From NCBI GenBank assembly GCA_004794785.1, contig SJOL01008492.1, forward strand, positions 267,696-331,695: a DNA stretch of 64,000 nucleotides, read 5' to 3'. The notes under the pieces were generated by a model. It was not told the origin of the DNA. It was given only the letters and a program-made list of their open reading frames with translations, and did no database searches. Origin of the DNA: Opisthorchis felineus (taxonomy: Eukaryota; Platyhelminthes; Trematoda; Opisthorchiida; Opisthorchiidae). The stretch's first letter is position 1; each line of letters opens with the position of its first letter. The position numbers were made by a program, and so were the translations under genes. Below, in pieces: positions 22,061 through 34,990 of the stretch.

Positions 22061-25000
22061 TCGAGTTTCCTGCAATTGGGGTTCAGGTAGAATATAAGCT
22101 TGACGAAGACCTGAGGATTGCTCCTAACTAATCAGCCCTAATAAGGGAAAAACTGGTCGTGTGCTCTCGAAGAGTTTTCAGTAACCTTATGAGTAATGTG
22201 TTACTGCTAGAAAACAGAATATGATTCAACCTACGGCGCTTACGTTAACCGGGAACCCGGGTGCATCTTGTTTCTACTTGGAAACTATAAAGATCAGCTG
22301 AGTAGTACGTGATTGCTAGAAACGCACTTTAGAACACATAGACGGATTATTTTCACTTCCATTCTCTTGATCCATTCGTCTCCGTTGATCGATGTACTGA
22401 TTCATCTGCACAGCGTCTGCCTCAACGGTATCCTCTGGTTAGAATTTAGGTCGTCACCTGTGAAACAGACAACCTACTAACATAAAGACCCAAACAGTAA
22501 GACTTTACTTTACCACAACACATAAGGGCGGGCTGCGTAGCAAACGACAATCCGTAACAGCACCATAACATCGACCGCACACGCGCTAGTGCCAGACAAC
22601 TGTAAGAACACGAGATGCGAATTCACTGAAGAGTTCTCTTCAGCTGTTACCAAGCACTAACGTAAAGTTATCTGTTGAACTTACTAGCAGCAAGGCATCT
22701 GAGAACGTGACCAACTCAAGTTCTTTTTTGACTACAAATGGATTTATTGAATATTTCACTCAGTAACGGGTGAAAAATTTAATTTTAGTACCAGGCAAAA
22801 TGTGAATACACGGTCAATTTTGATCAAGGAGAAGGCAAACGGACACAAAAATATAATGGAATTCAAGTTTCACCACCTTAGAACGTTAGAAAACGAGCAC
22901 AAGGAGCTTTCAGGTGGCCAGGGATATTTCCTCTTCGCACGGTACAGTATTGGTGGATAGCTAGGTAGTCTTACCACCATGGCAGTAGTACCAAAATTCT
23001 GATATGAAAAGGCGCACGTATCACTTAAAGATAAAGAACCTCTGTACTTTTTCCACTAAAAGAAGATGCTGTATCCTTTTTGCACATGGAATAGCCAATG
23101 ATTGCAAAGTAACTGCTCAGAATATGCGATTAAGTTTGCTGTCATATTAATTCCACTGCGTTTGCAGCTTTCCATTACTCTGTCGCATTCCTGAATTTGC
23201 TAATATTGACCCTTTGAACTTATTAAACAAATGAGTGGTTCTCTATTGTTTTTCACATTCCAACCTCATGGCAATATAACCCACGGTATTAGAATCAATG
23301 ACTTACTAGAGTTGGCTCGTTTCGCAATTGCTGCAATGTTCCCTTTCATTTCCTTCTGACGGTGGACTCCAACAATCATATACCCGAAAATCCAAGTTAA
23401 CAGTCACAACTGAAGCAAGATTTCTCAATCTAAACAACTGTGTACGATTCAAAAATACAACTCCACATTGAGGCATTTCAAAACTATGGATGATTGGTCC
23501 CGTGTAAGCTGAGTATTGGCTAATTTCGACCAAAGATTAATGGTTCCAGTTATAGAGAACGTTGGCGTCTGCGGCCAAAAAGTGCCTGGTACGCGCCTGC
23601 TGACAGCACGCTTTCTTCTCAGGGATGTTTCTATGTATCATGGAAAGGGAAGTAGATTTTCCATTAATTTATGTTCCTCTGTCCTGTACGGTCTGACAGA
23701 CTTTGCTGGTAATCGCCGTCACTTGTAACTGAGTTGTTCAGGACGACTTATAATTTATGTTTGGTTGTTTGGAATACTTCGCCAGCTGTTCCGAAAGGCG
23801 AATGACGTATTCCTACTGTTTCTTTGCATTCTTACTGTCTGTCGTTGCAGAGTATCTTACACTAAGGCTGTGGGAAACGTCCTGTTGTGTCCAATGCTGC
23901 GATTGTCTGCTTCGCGCCTTACTCGCAGTGCTTGCCACTACCGTTTAATTGGGTAGGTATACCAAAAGTACAGTAGCGTAACACCAGAAACTTCTGTTGT
24001 CGCCTGAAACAAAAGGCCCCTTATTCAAACTTTTTGGATTATCAGCATAGCATGCATTTCTCACGATGGCAAACCATACAACCTTACCTAAGAAATTCAG
24101 CCAATTTATCCTACCAATAAAATAAAACAAATAATTAAACTCAAAATTTGAACTTTGTCCGACACAATCCCGCTTTGCAAAATCGTTTTGCATTTTATTT
24201 CTGTAATTCGTCAGCAACCTACCGATTCACGTAATTTTTCTCCACGGTTACTGACGTCTGCCTGCCCCGTTGCTGATTCTCGCTTACGAATTAGCGTTAA
24301 GCCTCACGTTACGGTTGTTCGTCCACTTGTCCATTCCAAAAAATTTTCGCAGAAGTCTATTGAACGGATTCAAGTCTATAAAGTAAGCAGCTGGTCTCTA
24401 CACATTTTTGATCATTTCTGTGTCACTAATTTTTGCAATGAGGTAGCCAACATTTAGGTAATTCCTATGGAATGCTTCTCCTCCGGTACATCCAACGCTC
24501 GTTTATCACATCTAGCATGAAGGACACTATGCGCTGACATTTTATGGGGCACCTAACTGTCTAGACAATTTTGCCTGAGATGTTTGTCTTTAAGGGTGCA
24601 ATAGTGGTCAGGGTGTTCACCAAGTTGGCACGCATGCTGCTTGAATATTCGCCACGCTGCAAGTAAATATTTTCTGTGGTAAACAAAATCGAATATTTTG
24701 TCGCATTTGGAATAAACAAGGCTAATATTCTTTTTTGAGTAACACGTAGAACAAACCAATTTACCGAAGATGATTCAAGCCATTTTCAGTTCATCGGAAG
24801 CATGGAATGTCCTAATTTCATATAAAAATCAAGAGACAAAGCAGGCTTAGCTGACACACTGAGAAAAATTAGACCCATAGAAATTTGTCAAAAATAGTTC
24901 CAAACAGTTATGAGCACAATTCGCCTTCACCGTTAGTTTTAACTATCCTCTCTAGAACATCTGAATTTCGTATGATAGTCCATTCAATCTAAACATTCTT

Positions 25001-26046
25001 AGAGCTGGTAACTGATGAATCCGGAGTTAGATTTTCTTGGCTCCTCGTGTGAGAACCTCAAAATTAGGTTGCTCGTCCCTTTGAAATACAACAGCAACGG
25101 AGTTCCCTGATAGTATATCCAGACTAAATTGACAGAAAGTGTTGTATAAGCGTTGAAAACGATGGCCGCCTTCAGAAAGTTTCAATAGCTGGTGTCTGGC
25201 CATTGTTTATTTCCACTAACAAGTGTATAGTGAAACTCATTTGGTAGAAACAAATTCTGTCGGTCAATAACCCGGTTCTCGCAACCAATATCTCAAGAAC
25301 AATGTGTCAAAATGCTCTCAGAAGTTAAACCTAACGGACGAAGAAGATATGTAGGTACTTGGCTGAACTGGTCAAATACCACTCTAGTTTGTATATGGAA
25401 ATGTGTGTTATGCATGATCACTGTTATCAAGCCATGAAAGGCCAAATTCAATTTATAATTTGTGCCGAATAATTTCCCGAGAGTCTAGCTTGCGCGATCT
25501 GGTTGTCTACATTTTTTTCAATTTATGATCCCTTGTATGATTAACCCCCAGTGGGAAGTAAGATAATTATTTTGCCTGAAACTGTTTTATTTGGTCATTA
25601 ACAAATTAGGCGCCGATCAGCCGCTTTCTCTTGAAATCCCTGTAGAATCAACAGTTTGGGCTTTGATCCCTTCAAACGACAGCACTCCACAGCAAAACAA
25701 GAATAAAGCAATTGTACAGCCCGCGATAATTTGCGACTAAACTCTTCAGGTCCACATTTGATGCTAGGAGTGATTCGACCAAATGCCATTTTAACAACGA
25801 AACGCCAATTCTCACTGTTGGACAACAAGCATGATGGTTAATCAAAATTTCCTTATTGTCCCAAATTACAATGGGGATATTTTCTAACGCTACTTGTGAT
25901 AGCTTCAGTTCATGTTGGTTTAATGGCCGAGCTTAGTAAACAGATTGCGATCATGGACGTACCAGGCTAGCAGAACAAAGCATGCTTGACAAAACAATTA
26001 AATATGTTCAAACTTCTAGTGAACTTTTCCACCCACACCTATCGTT
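22061..26046. other. Intergenic, no gene recognised
   Basis: Short frames only. Small palindrome around CCGGGAACCCGG at about 22250. No recognisable coding or RNA features. Confidence 0.4.
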
Positions 26047-26388
26047 CAAGCCTGGATGCCGTGGGTCCTTATTTATGCGCACGCTGCACCAAATGAAGGT
26101 TTTCCTGCAATTTTCATGCCAAATTCCTGGGTTCGTGATACCCTAAGATTTGTCTTTTTCTGGGTAAGATTATTGGCTTTGAATGGTGCCGAGTGTGAAT
26201 GGTTTCTAGACCTTCAGGTATGTGAAGACAAAAAATAAACCTTTACCATTTAAGGCCAAATGATGGGGGGAGTTGTACGAATGAAAGTCAAATGATTATG
26301 ACCTAGATTCCTCTATTTTTGGTCCTTAACATAGATCATGTTCAAAATTGTGGATGCTGGTAGACGCGTGAACTTGACCTTAATGTTT
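26047..26388. repeat. ~345 bp interspersed repeat, copy 2
   Basis: Near-identical to 13740-14085 in the same orientation. It is followed directly by a head fragment of the hammerhead-bearing foldback family (26394-26485), which copy 1 lacks. A 60-codon frame (26056-26238) crosses the repeat; copy 1 lacks its full-length equivalent, so I do not regard it as a gene. Confidence 0.8.
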
Positions 26389-26393
26389 ATACG

Positions 26394-26485
26394 TAATGCA
26401 CTACTCATAAGTTTGCTGGAAGTTCTTCGACAGCCCACGACCGGTTTCGCCCTTCTAGGGGCTCATCAGGTAGGTGCAGCCCCCA
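26394..26485 (-). repeat. Foldback-family head segment, copy A
   Basis: Shares GCACTACT...TTGCTG-AA-TTCTTCGACAGCC-ACGAC-GGTTTCGCCCTTCTAGGG-GCTCATCAGGTAGG with the segments at 52722-52800 and 57697-57803. In those copies it is followed by the inverted arms; here the sequence changes after about 26485. It carries the hammerhead motif with an intact core. Confidence 0.8.
26434..26474 (-). ncRNA. Hammerhead ribozyme motif, core intact (foldback family copy A)
   Basis: On the - strand: CCTAC (stem I), CTGATGA (26469-26463), stem II GCCC/GGGC with loop side TAGA and one C-A mismatch, GAAA (26448-26445), CCGG, TC, then GTGGG (stem I partner, five pairs with one G-T). All conserved core positions of a type I hammerhead are present, and predicted cleavage is after the C at 26439. 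Stem III is the 6-base palindrome ACCGGT, too short for a looped hairpin; such minimal stem III is known in schistosome and other repeat hammerheads that cleave best as dimers. Activity not shown. Confidence 0.8.
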
Positions 26486-28631
26486 AGTTTTATTTTTATT
26501 GGAAATCTTTAGCAGGGGGCATCTCACAAAACCCGAGACCATTAGTTTGAACGCCAAGCCACTCAGCTGTGATTTGCTGCTCAGCAATATTAAAATGCAC
26601 ATATGGGGGGGCTAATTTGACATTGCTCCGCTGTCCACTTAAAGCGAATATGCTCTAGAATATAAAACAACAAATGACATAACGCACGCCTCCAATTTCC
26701 TTTGTGAAAGAAATTGCGGAATACTTAAGGAATATTAGATGCTCCCGTAAAAGTTCGTTTGACTAAAGTAAGGTTGATTATTCACACATTTAGACGGTCA
26801 TATAGGACCAGAGCATGACTGGACCGAACGTCTGCTAAGAAGTACCCTAAAGGCATCAGCTGGAACTCACCCCTGAGCTTTTTTATGCAAAATCAATACC
26901 TTACCAAATAAGCTGACCAGACAGCAATACTATGACGCCACATAAAGTGACATTAGCTATTTGTGTTCCGCTCTTGACTAAGAGGCTTCAGAATCGCGGC
27001 CTTACCTTAGATAAGTGGGTTTTATTGATAACCACCAACTTAAATCCACAGTAGTCCCGTTTTGTCCTTCTATTGCGTATAATAAACCGAAAGATTTGGC
27101 TGAACAGGCGAGCACCATAAACCAACAATGAGATCAAGAACGATTGCAAACACAGCCTCCGTACATGTGATATTAACTGCATCTGATCAAACTATGGTAT
27201 GTATATTTTTGCAAGTAGGTTCGAAGGCCACATCAGGTGTACACATTCTGCTGGCACCTCGGTGTACGCAGCTGATATCCAGTTTACAAACTACGCTGCG
27301 CAGTGATGCTTCTAGCAAGTTTTGGATTGTTAAAAACCTCCCAACCATAAAAACCAACGTATCAAGTAATTCAACAGAAAATGACAAAAAAGGTTATACA
27401 GCCTCGCGTAGTGGATACACAATCGTGTTTTTTGAATTTCGCAAAATGGTAATTTTGTTATGCTTTGGGTTAGTCCATTTTTTATCGGGCCCAACGGATC
27501 GGGATCTCAAAATGTCGGCTGATATTTCGGTCAACTACCCTGGGATCTTCCATACGTTATGGCATTAGAAAACATTTTTAAACAGAATTGGATAAGCTGT
27601 TGTGGTTGTTTATTTAGTCTATTGTCTTGTGGAGTGTGATAAGGACCTTTACCGTAATCAACGCGACTAGCCCAGCAGCCTGCCAATTTAATATTTGAAA
27701 GAAGCCTACAATGGTATGCCGCTGCACTCTACGCTCCCAAACACACAGTCGTTTTCTTCTGACTTATTCGCTCAGAGAAGCAAAAAGGGAAGCCAAGAAA
27801 TTCTTCATTTTTCACGTTATTCTTCGTCATATTGCAATCATTTCGAGTGACTTTCCCCCAACAGGTCGTTTACAGTCATCTTTTCTTATTAAATTAAATG
27901 GATCTGTAGACAAGCGGGTTTCAAAAAGCGAATTCGTTTCATCGGAACCGGATAGGTCTAGAAAGCGAAAGTAGCTGCTGGGTAAGATATAAAAGCTAGA
28001 AATCACATGTGTGCATGTTACTTTAATCTGTTCTTGAAAGTTTTTTAGTTTGTCCGTATACTGGGCGACAGCGTAGGGTTCACCTTTTGTTGGGGTCTAA
28101 CAGTGCTGTGCACTCCAGACAATACTAAGTTTGCATCAGAGGCCATTTAACATGCGGCGCAAGGACTTTCGTCAATGTTTCATCACTTTATGTAAAAATC
28201 AGATGTAGAGCGGTACTCTTTGTTTTTCATTCCAGATATGTTGTTTTCACATCAGTTGATTTGCTCTGCTTGCAACAGGGTAGAAATTGGACATGCGATT
28301 AGACCGGTCTGCTTACTTCAAACACCAGAATGAACACCCACTGCTGTTACATCCTCTGAGGAAAACGTCTTCGTTATCCGTCTCAGCTGTCCTCTCCTTG
28401 ATAATGTGCACGGTCATAGCTGACAACGAATATGCTTTCAGGTTTCGGATATATGCCGCTTCGTAATTACCGATCTGCCCCATTAATAGACGTAAATGAG
28501 GATCAGATCAACACATAAGTGAATCCGGTCTCAGCTATTCAACGTACACGTTCACGTGTGCCTGGTCTAATGATAACAGAAGACAAACTCATTTAGTCTC
28601 CATCCATGAAACGAATGGGATAACACTCTAG
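26486..28631. other. Intergenic, no clear gene
   Basis: The frame at 27128-27568 (146 codons) contains a protein-like middle and a possible donor (ATG then GTAATT near 27448), but no convincing acceptor in phase; I leave it unassigned. Confidence 0.35.
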
Positions 28632-28633
28632 AG

Positions 28634-28746
28634 AGTACTCGTAAACTAGAAACCAACTATCTCACTGAGCAGGCACGTCATAACCCTTGCCGGCATCCGA
28701 ACTCCAACATTTTAGCACGTCCAACCATCACCATCAGTCCAAAAAG
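28634..28746 (+). CDS. Possible exon, unrecognised
   Basis: An open stretch of about 37 codons with protein-like composition (K-L-E-T-N-Y-L-T-E-Q-A-R-H-N-P-C) ends at AAAAG followed by GTATGT, a good donor. The acceptor is uncertain: an AG near 28633 follows a poor pyrimidine tract. In-frame TGA lies at about 28607-28609, so the exon cannot extend much further. No neighbouring exon was found. Function unknown. Confidence 0.2.
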
Positions 28747-28749
28747 GTA

Positions 28750-31700
28750 TGTGTGCATTTTTATGCATTAAATTCGTGCATTAAGCTTTCCTACTTAGGC
28801 CGAAAAAATAGTTTTTTGTTGTAAAAGCAGTCGGTCTGATTTTGCGTGTCCGTTTGAGAGATTTGTGATCACTTAGCCGTCGAAAATTTAAAAATAACCG
28901 CATTCATCTTTGATGTGCTGTCATCATTTCCTCACGTACCGATGACAGTGGGGGATTAATTTCCCTATTATTTAGTTGAACACGGTGGCAAAGATTTCAG
29001 CACACGTATCACAGATCTCAAAGGACTGTAATTACTTTCCATACACAATACCGGGTTTGCTTTCCATAACAAAATCTGTCGGCAGAAAGACGTTCTTATA
29101 GTAGGACCTCCTTGGAGTTCACTTTTGGTCGATATACAAGTAAACTGAACTTAAAGGCTAAGGACACTCACCAGACACCTTCTTATATGTATATATATTC
29201 GTCACAAAAATCAAATACATCTGCATATATAGATATTTATGTTCATCCATAATTTTCTCGCTCCTGTTGTCTTAGATAATTTAGTCTTAGTTCACCCAAA
29301 TAAAATGTTCGCTCCCCAAATAAAACATGGCAGTCAGTTTTCACGTTCTTTCCGTTCTGACTACGACCAGTGGAAAGCTCATAGAAAGCACGCGCAGACC
29401 GTTTACTTTATTAGCTTTGCGTCACTACAACGAGGCCAAAAACAAATCAGGTGCTTGTCTGTGGGGTAAAAAAGTTATACTCTTTCAACTCTGTAGAACT
29501 GGCAAAAATTTCCAGAACAGATAGTTTTGTAAAACCGGTTTGTAGAATCATGCATCCCAAAGGTTACGCAGAGTGCAAAATAAACAGCTACTCAACATTA
29601 TCTAGAGTGAGTCCCATTCAAAGAAAAATTTGTCGATTTATTCAAGAAAAAGCTAACTTCTGAAAATTCAAGCACTTAATCAACGATGATCGATAATGCT
29701 CATGTGCTTAGGCGTGTCCCAGAAGTTATTTCCCGTCAGTGAGGATCCAATGGGGGGGGGGCTTGAAGTTGGTCACTAGAGTTACCGAGTGCAGTCTACT
29801 AGAATCTGGCCATACAGTCTAGCCTGTTGTCCCAGGAACTCTGTACTGCGTTTAAATATATCCCGCCAACGATCTCTTTCCGTTGAACGAGACGGTGTGA
29901 CTATGGCACAGTCAGTATTATTCGGACACCCACTGTCCAATAAACCCCTTCCTCCATCTTGATTTAATTCCCCTTGCAGACACATAATCATATAAGGGAT
30001 TTCTGACCTTTATCAAAAACTTGTTGACACATTTTACAAGATAGCCAATCGCATAAATACATTTGGGCTCGCTATTTTCTTTATTATCCTGATAAGACTT
30101 GTGTCTCCAAAGATGGCACCCGGTGCCAGCTCATGTGAATAATGCGCTTCCAAATACGTATATGTATGTGTAGCAGTGAAAGATCGCACCGCTAGCCAGG
30201 TGCACATTATTGACAAAAAATGCAGGCTTGCAAATGTTTCATTGACTGTATCGTGAAGTGTTTGTAGCAACACATGTGAGTCAGTGTTCATCTATGCATA
30301 AATGACGCTCCAATGAAAACTCCCAACCAACTGAAAGTCGGGTGTGAAAATCGTCGTTTCCAAGCAAATCCTACAGGCATCATGGTGGATGTACTTTAAG
30401 GAGTTGCGTGATGATTACTCACTCCTTTTCCTTCTTGTGTGACAGAACCAATACTTGCGTGTATTCTTCTTGGATAGAACACAATCCCGCTTTAAACCTA
30501 ACCACCTTCTACTCCGAATATTTTCTCCAGTGATTTTACGTTTTTCTGATGAAAGATTAGTTCAACCAAATCATCGCATAACCCCAGTCGTGCCAGATAT
30601 AATAGTAACATAGAATTAAAACTCCTCAATCCGACGCATTTTTGGGGCATAGATTTAGGTAAGCGCTTATTCGCATCCTAAATTTTATTGCACATACCAC
30701 AGGACACGTACACAGCTACATCACATTTCATACAGGTTCGTTGTACAAACTTACAGTCGTACATTACCCAACCAGATAGCAGGAAGAAAGTAGCTTCCCA
30801 CTATTTCGAGTAGAAAATCTTGAATGCGGATTCAGAAACAACTGTCGGATCCCCAGGTACGCCAGCTTAATAATTTGCGGAAGCAGATTGGTTAGCCAAC
30901 TGTTACTTGCGTGCTTAACAAGCTCACATCTGAATGGCGTACACGCAATTTCACCAGTCGATCGATAAGTGCGAATCATCCAAAGCGCACAGTCGCACGC
31001 GCGAGCGCACAGACGCATAACACATGCGGTAGCAGACCGGTATAACTATGAAGGGGAATTACATCTACAAAGCAGGAGGTAATGTAAGGTGACACACATA
31101 GACACTTATGTGACCTGAGAAGAATCGACGAGTATTTCCATCTTAATTACTTCAAACGTGAGCGGCAGTTATTTAATCCCAGCACTGAAACAAGAACTCG
31201 GTTCCACACCTGAGGATGTGCCGCAATAATTGCGCCAAAGATCAATAAGCAAACTGGGGATCATTCATAATTGAGGATCTGTGACCAAGTGAGTGACAAT
31301 CACAACACAGCTCAGGAAATGTGAGGATATTTATGTGATTAACTGTTACCGTATTATAGTGAATTCAAATAACGGATTGCATAGCTGACTAGGGGGGAGT
31401 AGGTATGAGAAAGGATTCCGTTTTGCCTTCTTTACCAGGGTAAATAGGATACATTTTGTCATACAATTAACAATGACAAGATTATCAATGACGCGGAATA
31501 GTTATGCGTTCATTGCATCATTATTTTGAAATTCTACTTAAAAATGCTGAGCAGCCGAAATCATGATAGCAATGAATTAATACGCCTCACAGTAAAATTA
31601 TGCTGCAATTTATCATGTCATTAGAATTGTGTGGGTTTGATGAAGGGCTGATTTTTTCTGCGCTGTAAACGCGTGATTAGTAAGCCCTATAATTTTGATT

Positions 31701-34635
31701 CAAAATCGTCTCTGGAATTCCGCTAACGGATAATTCAAGCTAAATGTAAACAGACAGATTCTTATTTCCTAAGTAGATTTGGTTTGGTCTTTTTCATTTT
31801 TAACTGTGGATAGTCTGTGCACGCAGAATGCCAAAACCTTCTATTATAGGATGCGTCTAAGTGGTCCACATAAAACACATAATCTGTTGCTCTTTTGTCT
31901 GCATTTTAATCCAATTTTGCATAAAAATACTTGAGGTATAATTATCTTGAGATAACTTCAGCAGAGACATTTCGCAAGTTTCATTACAGAGTGTGAATCG
32001 TTGATGTGGAATGCACGCATATGTATGAACCAACCGTTCCCAATAATAATACCGCCATCGTAAGAAATTAGAAATATAGGTAAAGGTGTCAACACTATTG
32101 TTCTTTACAAATAGAAGCTTGGAGTTTTGAGGCTATTCCACACTAGGGCGCAGACCAAATGCACTCAGAAAATACAATCCACAAGCTGCTGTTATGTCTT
32201 ATTTACTAATGGAAATGGTGAGGAGTAAATAAAAGTAAATAGTGAGGACAATACCTGAGACAAAAAACTTCACTTGAAAATGGTCCAAACCTGGTCATTA
32301 TCAAAGACATCTAACACGCAGACAACCGCACTCCATTGTCTAGAGTTGCCTGTCTGAAGTGGTCTCCATATTGCTATCTGTCGAAAGGCGCCATTTAGTG
32401 GTCGCCAGCCATACTAGCCAAGCTGGTCTACTTGTAAATTATTTGAAGATTCACATTTCACGCCAATCGGACTCGGATTTTATGACTATTGTGCCAATCA
32501 GTTACTCTAGTTTTCGACCGGCGGATGCATTGAAGGTTAGCATAGAAGATTCATGATCGAGGGAGTTTTTGAAATTTTATTCTATTGTTGTTTTGAATGA
32601 GTGAATAAAATCTGAGGTTACGGAACGCGATCACATTTACTACCTTGACCTGAACGCAGCATTCGCTTCCATAATTTGGAATATCGATTTTTCTATGAAT
32701 GAATAAACTGCTGACTACTACCAATCAGAATGTCTGTCTCAGAAGGAAGTTTGGACTCGGCGAATGTTTGCATGGTGAAAGGGTGTCGCCAGTAGTTTTA
32801 CTACATTGGCTATTGAACTTTTTTAAATTGGACTACCAAAGCTGTTATGTTCTGTTGCCGCATTCATCCTAGACCTTACTGACGATACTTGCAACCCTCA
32901 AAATAGGTTGGAAACTCATTAGACATAGTGATTATTATAACTTTAAGTCGAAACTAGGTAAGGTAATTTGTTGGATGTCGAAATTGTTTCATCTCCTTAG
33001 ATACATAATCAAACGGTCCAGTGCACAGCGTAAAAAAGAACTGGACCCCTGAATGGAACCAATTAATAATACAGGAAATTGAATTAATCCGTCTATCCGG
33101 AAAGCAAGATAATTGACACACGTCAAAGACGGTTTTGCACATGTGCTAGGTCAACATCAATTAATCGGCGAGGCAATTTTGAAATGCTAATTCAGAGCAA
33201 TGTTCCTTTTTGAATTCGATACCTACTGACTTCCCAGCATGTCCTTTTACTTCAAACAGGGCAAGTCACATTTGCTTTCTCCTCAAAATGCTATGTTCAG
33301 ATTTTCAACTCATTTTGGGCCCACGGATGCATCCTACTGATCTTACTGTCTAATGTACACGCATCGAAATTTGGCAGTTGTGAATGCCGCAAGCCTGACA
33401 CTAGTTGGTTGTTATGCACAATGTTGGTCACAATGCAAAAATAAATTAGAGGATGGAAAAGCAAAAATAGACTTTCCTGCCAAGGCGATGGTCACAAACT
33501 CCTTATTAGGCTGTAAACCAGCACCTTAAATTTTTTTCGTTATGATCAACACACCTGGCAAGTCCGTAGTTCAGTTTAAAATATGTAAATCTTACTCTCA
33601 CTCATTGTTGCCTCATTTAGGTATTTTAACCAATTGTGAGTAGTCAAATTAATTATCACGACAGTCATCAATCCTCAGGGAAAACGTACGAATCTTCGGA
33701 CCTTGGGCCTGAAGTCCAATGCGTGGGGCCTTTCTTCGTAACGATCCACGTATAAAAAATGGCAAGAGTTTGATTGCCACAAAAAGATTATTATTTCTGA
33801 AGCAAAACAGTAGAGATTCAATACCAGTCGAAAGTCGTTTGCAGTTAAGAGCATGAAACTGCTAGCCGGAGCCCAATGAGAGTTTCCATTTAAACCTATC
33901 TGAAGATCCCTAGATAGAGGTTGAGAGCTTTAATCAGTTCAGCTTTCCTGAGTCCGGCCCTAAACACTCGAATAATTATCATGACCCGGTAATAATCCAA
34001 CCCTCCGCCGCTAGCTGAGTCATATGACCGGGTATTCCGAGTTCCAAAGTAGACTGCATAGCATAACAAAAACTTTACATTTACTGTATTTTCATTTGTA
34101 TTTCTACTACGTATCCTGCTCAGAGCTGAGAAAGGACTAAATTACATGACTGTTTTTGGACAACCGTAAGAGTGACCTTTGCTTGACAGAGAATATTGTG
34201 ATCTAGACTCTGTTATCGTGTGTTTAACCTAGGGAAGTCGGATACACGCACGTCAAAACGTGCGGATGCCATTTAACGGGTTACGTTTTACTTCATTCAT
34301 ATCCAAAATAATTTTATGAGGATGGAGACAGGAAGTAAAACTAACTAGTACCTGATAGATAACTAGTGTACCATTTCGTCGAAAGGAAAACTTTTATAGC
34401 ATGCTGACCTCTATTTGGAGATTTCTTTCAGTAATATATATAATACTACATATACATATCATATGTATCATATACATACCATATGTATGTTTAGGCACGT
34501 ATATAACTGATATCTAAAAATCCATTGTTGATTTTCGCAGTAAGGCAATGGCTCACTATTATAGCATCTGTGTCTGTCCCTTCTCACTCATATTTTTAGT
34601 TTCTAATAGTGGGCCAGGCACCAAACAGTAAACTT
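28750..34635. other. Intergenic, AT-rich, no gene recognised
   Basis: No supported gene. Contains a (TA)-rich patch at about 29184-29235, a run of nine G at about 29752-29760, and an AT-rich near-palindromic patch at 34430-34500 (next entry). Frames are short and unremarkable. Confidence 0.4.
34430..34500. repeat. AT-rich palindromic patch (ATATAC/CATATG words)
   Basis: A run of ATATAT, ACATAT, CATATG and their reverse complements over about 70 bp, able to form several alternative hairpins. Likely a degenerate simple repeat. Confidence 0.7.
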
Positions 34636-34990
34636 CTTACAGTGTAAGCAGTTTGTATCATAAAGCCTTCCAAAGCCACAGATGCCTACTACATACCACG
34701 GGGCACCATGTGACGTAGTTTTGTTCGGCATTTATCCTCATTTGTGCATTTCACAACTCCGCATTCATTCTCCATGTGGATGGACGTTTTTTCTAAGCAC
34801 CTTGCCAAATTAAGATCACGACCGTATTTTTCAGCTCTTCTACGAGACGATTTCCCAAGTTTTAGAACGAGTGATCCATTCGCCGCTAATGTGGATTATC
34901 TGGAAGTTCACGAAAGCTTACGTTAAAAGGCCATAGACTGCAGTCATTTTGAAGTTCATTATGTAGGTAAAGAATGTGTTCCTAAGCGCC
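34636..34990 (+). pseudogene. Possible gypsy integrase C-terminal remnant
   Basis: Three blocks in order resemble the integrase end of trematode gypsy elements, in shifting frames: T-T-Y-H-G-A-P (normally T-T-A-Y-H-P-x-x-N-G) near 34686; M-W-M-D-V-F-S-K-H-L-A-K-L-R-S (normally W-x-D-V-L-P...L-G-x-R-S) near 34774-34818; and S-D-P-F-A-A-N-V-D-Y-L (34873-34905), where DPF...Y often follows the integrase core. A D-C-S-H-F-E-V-H-Y stretch near 34937 resembles C-(S/T)-H-V-F-V-R. The similarity is recalled, not computed, and is weak block by block. It is a different copy from the one at 0.3-2.7 kb. Confidence 0.4.
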
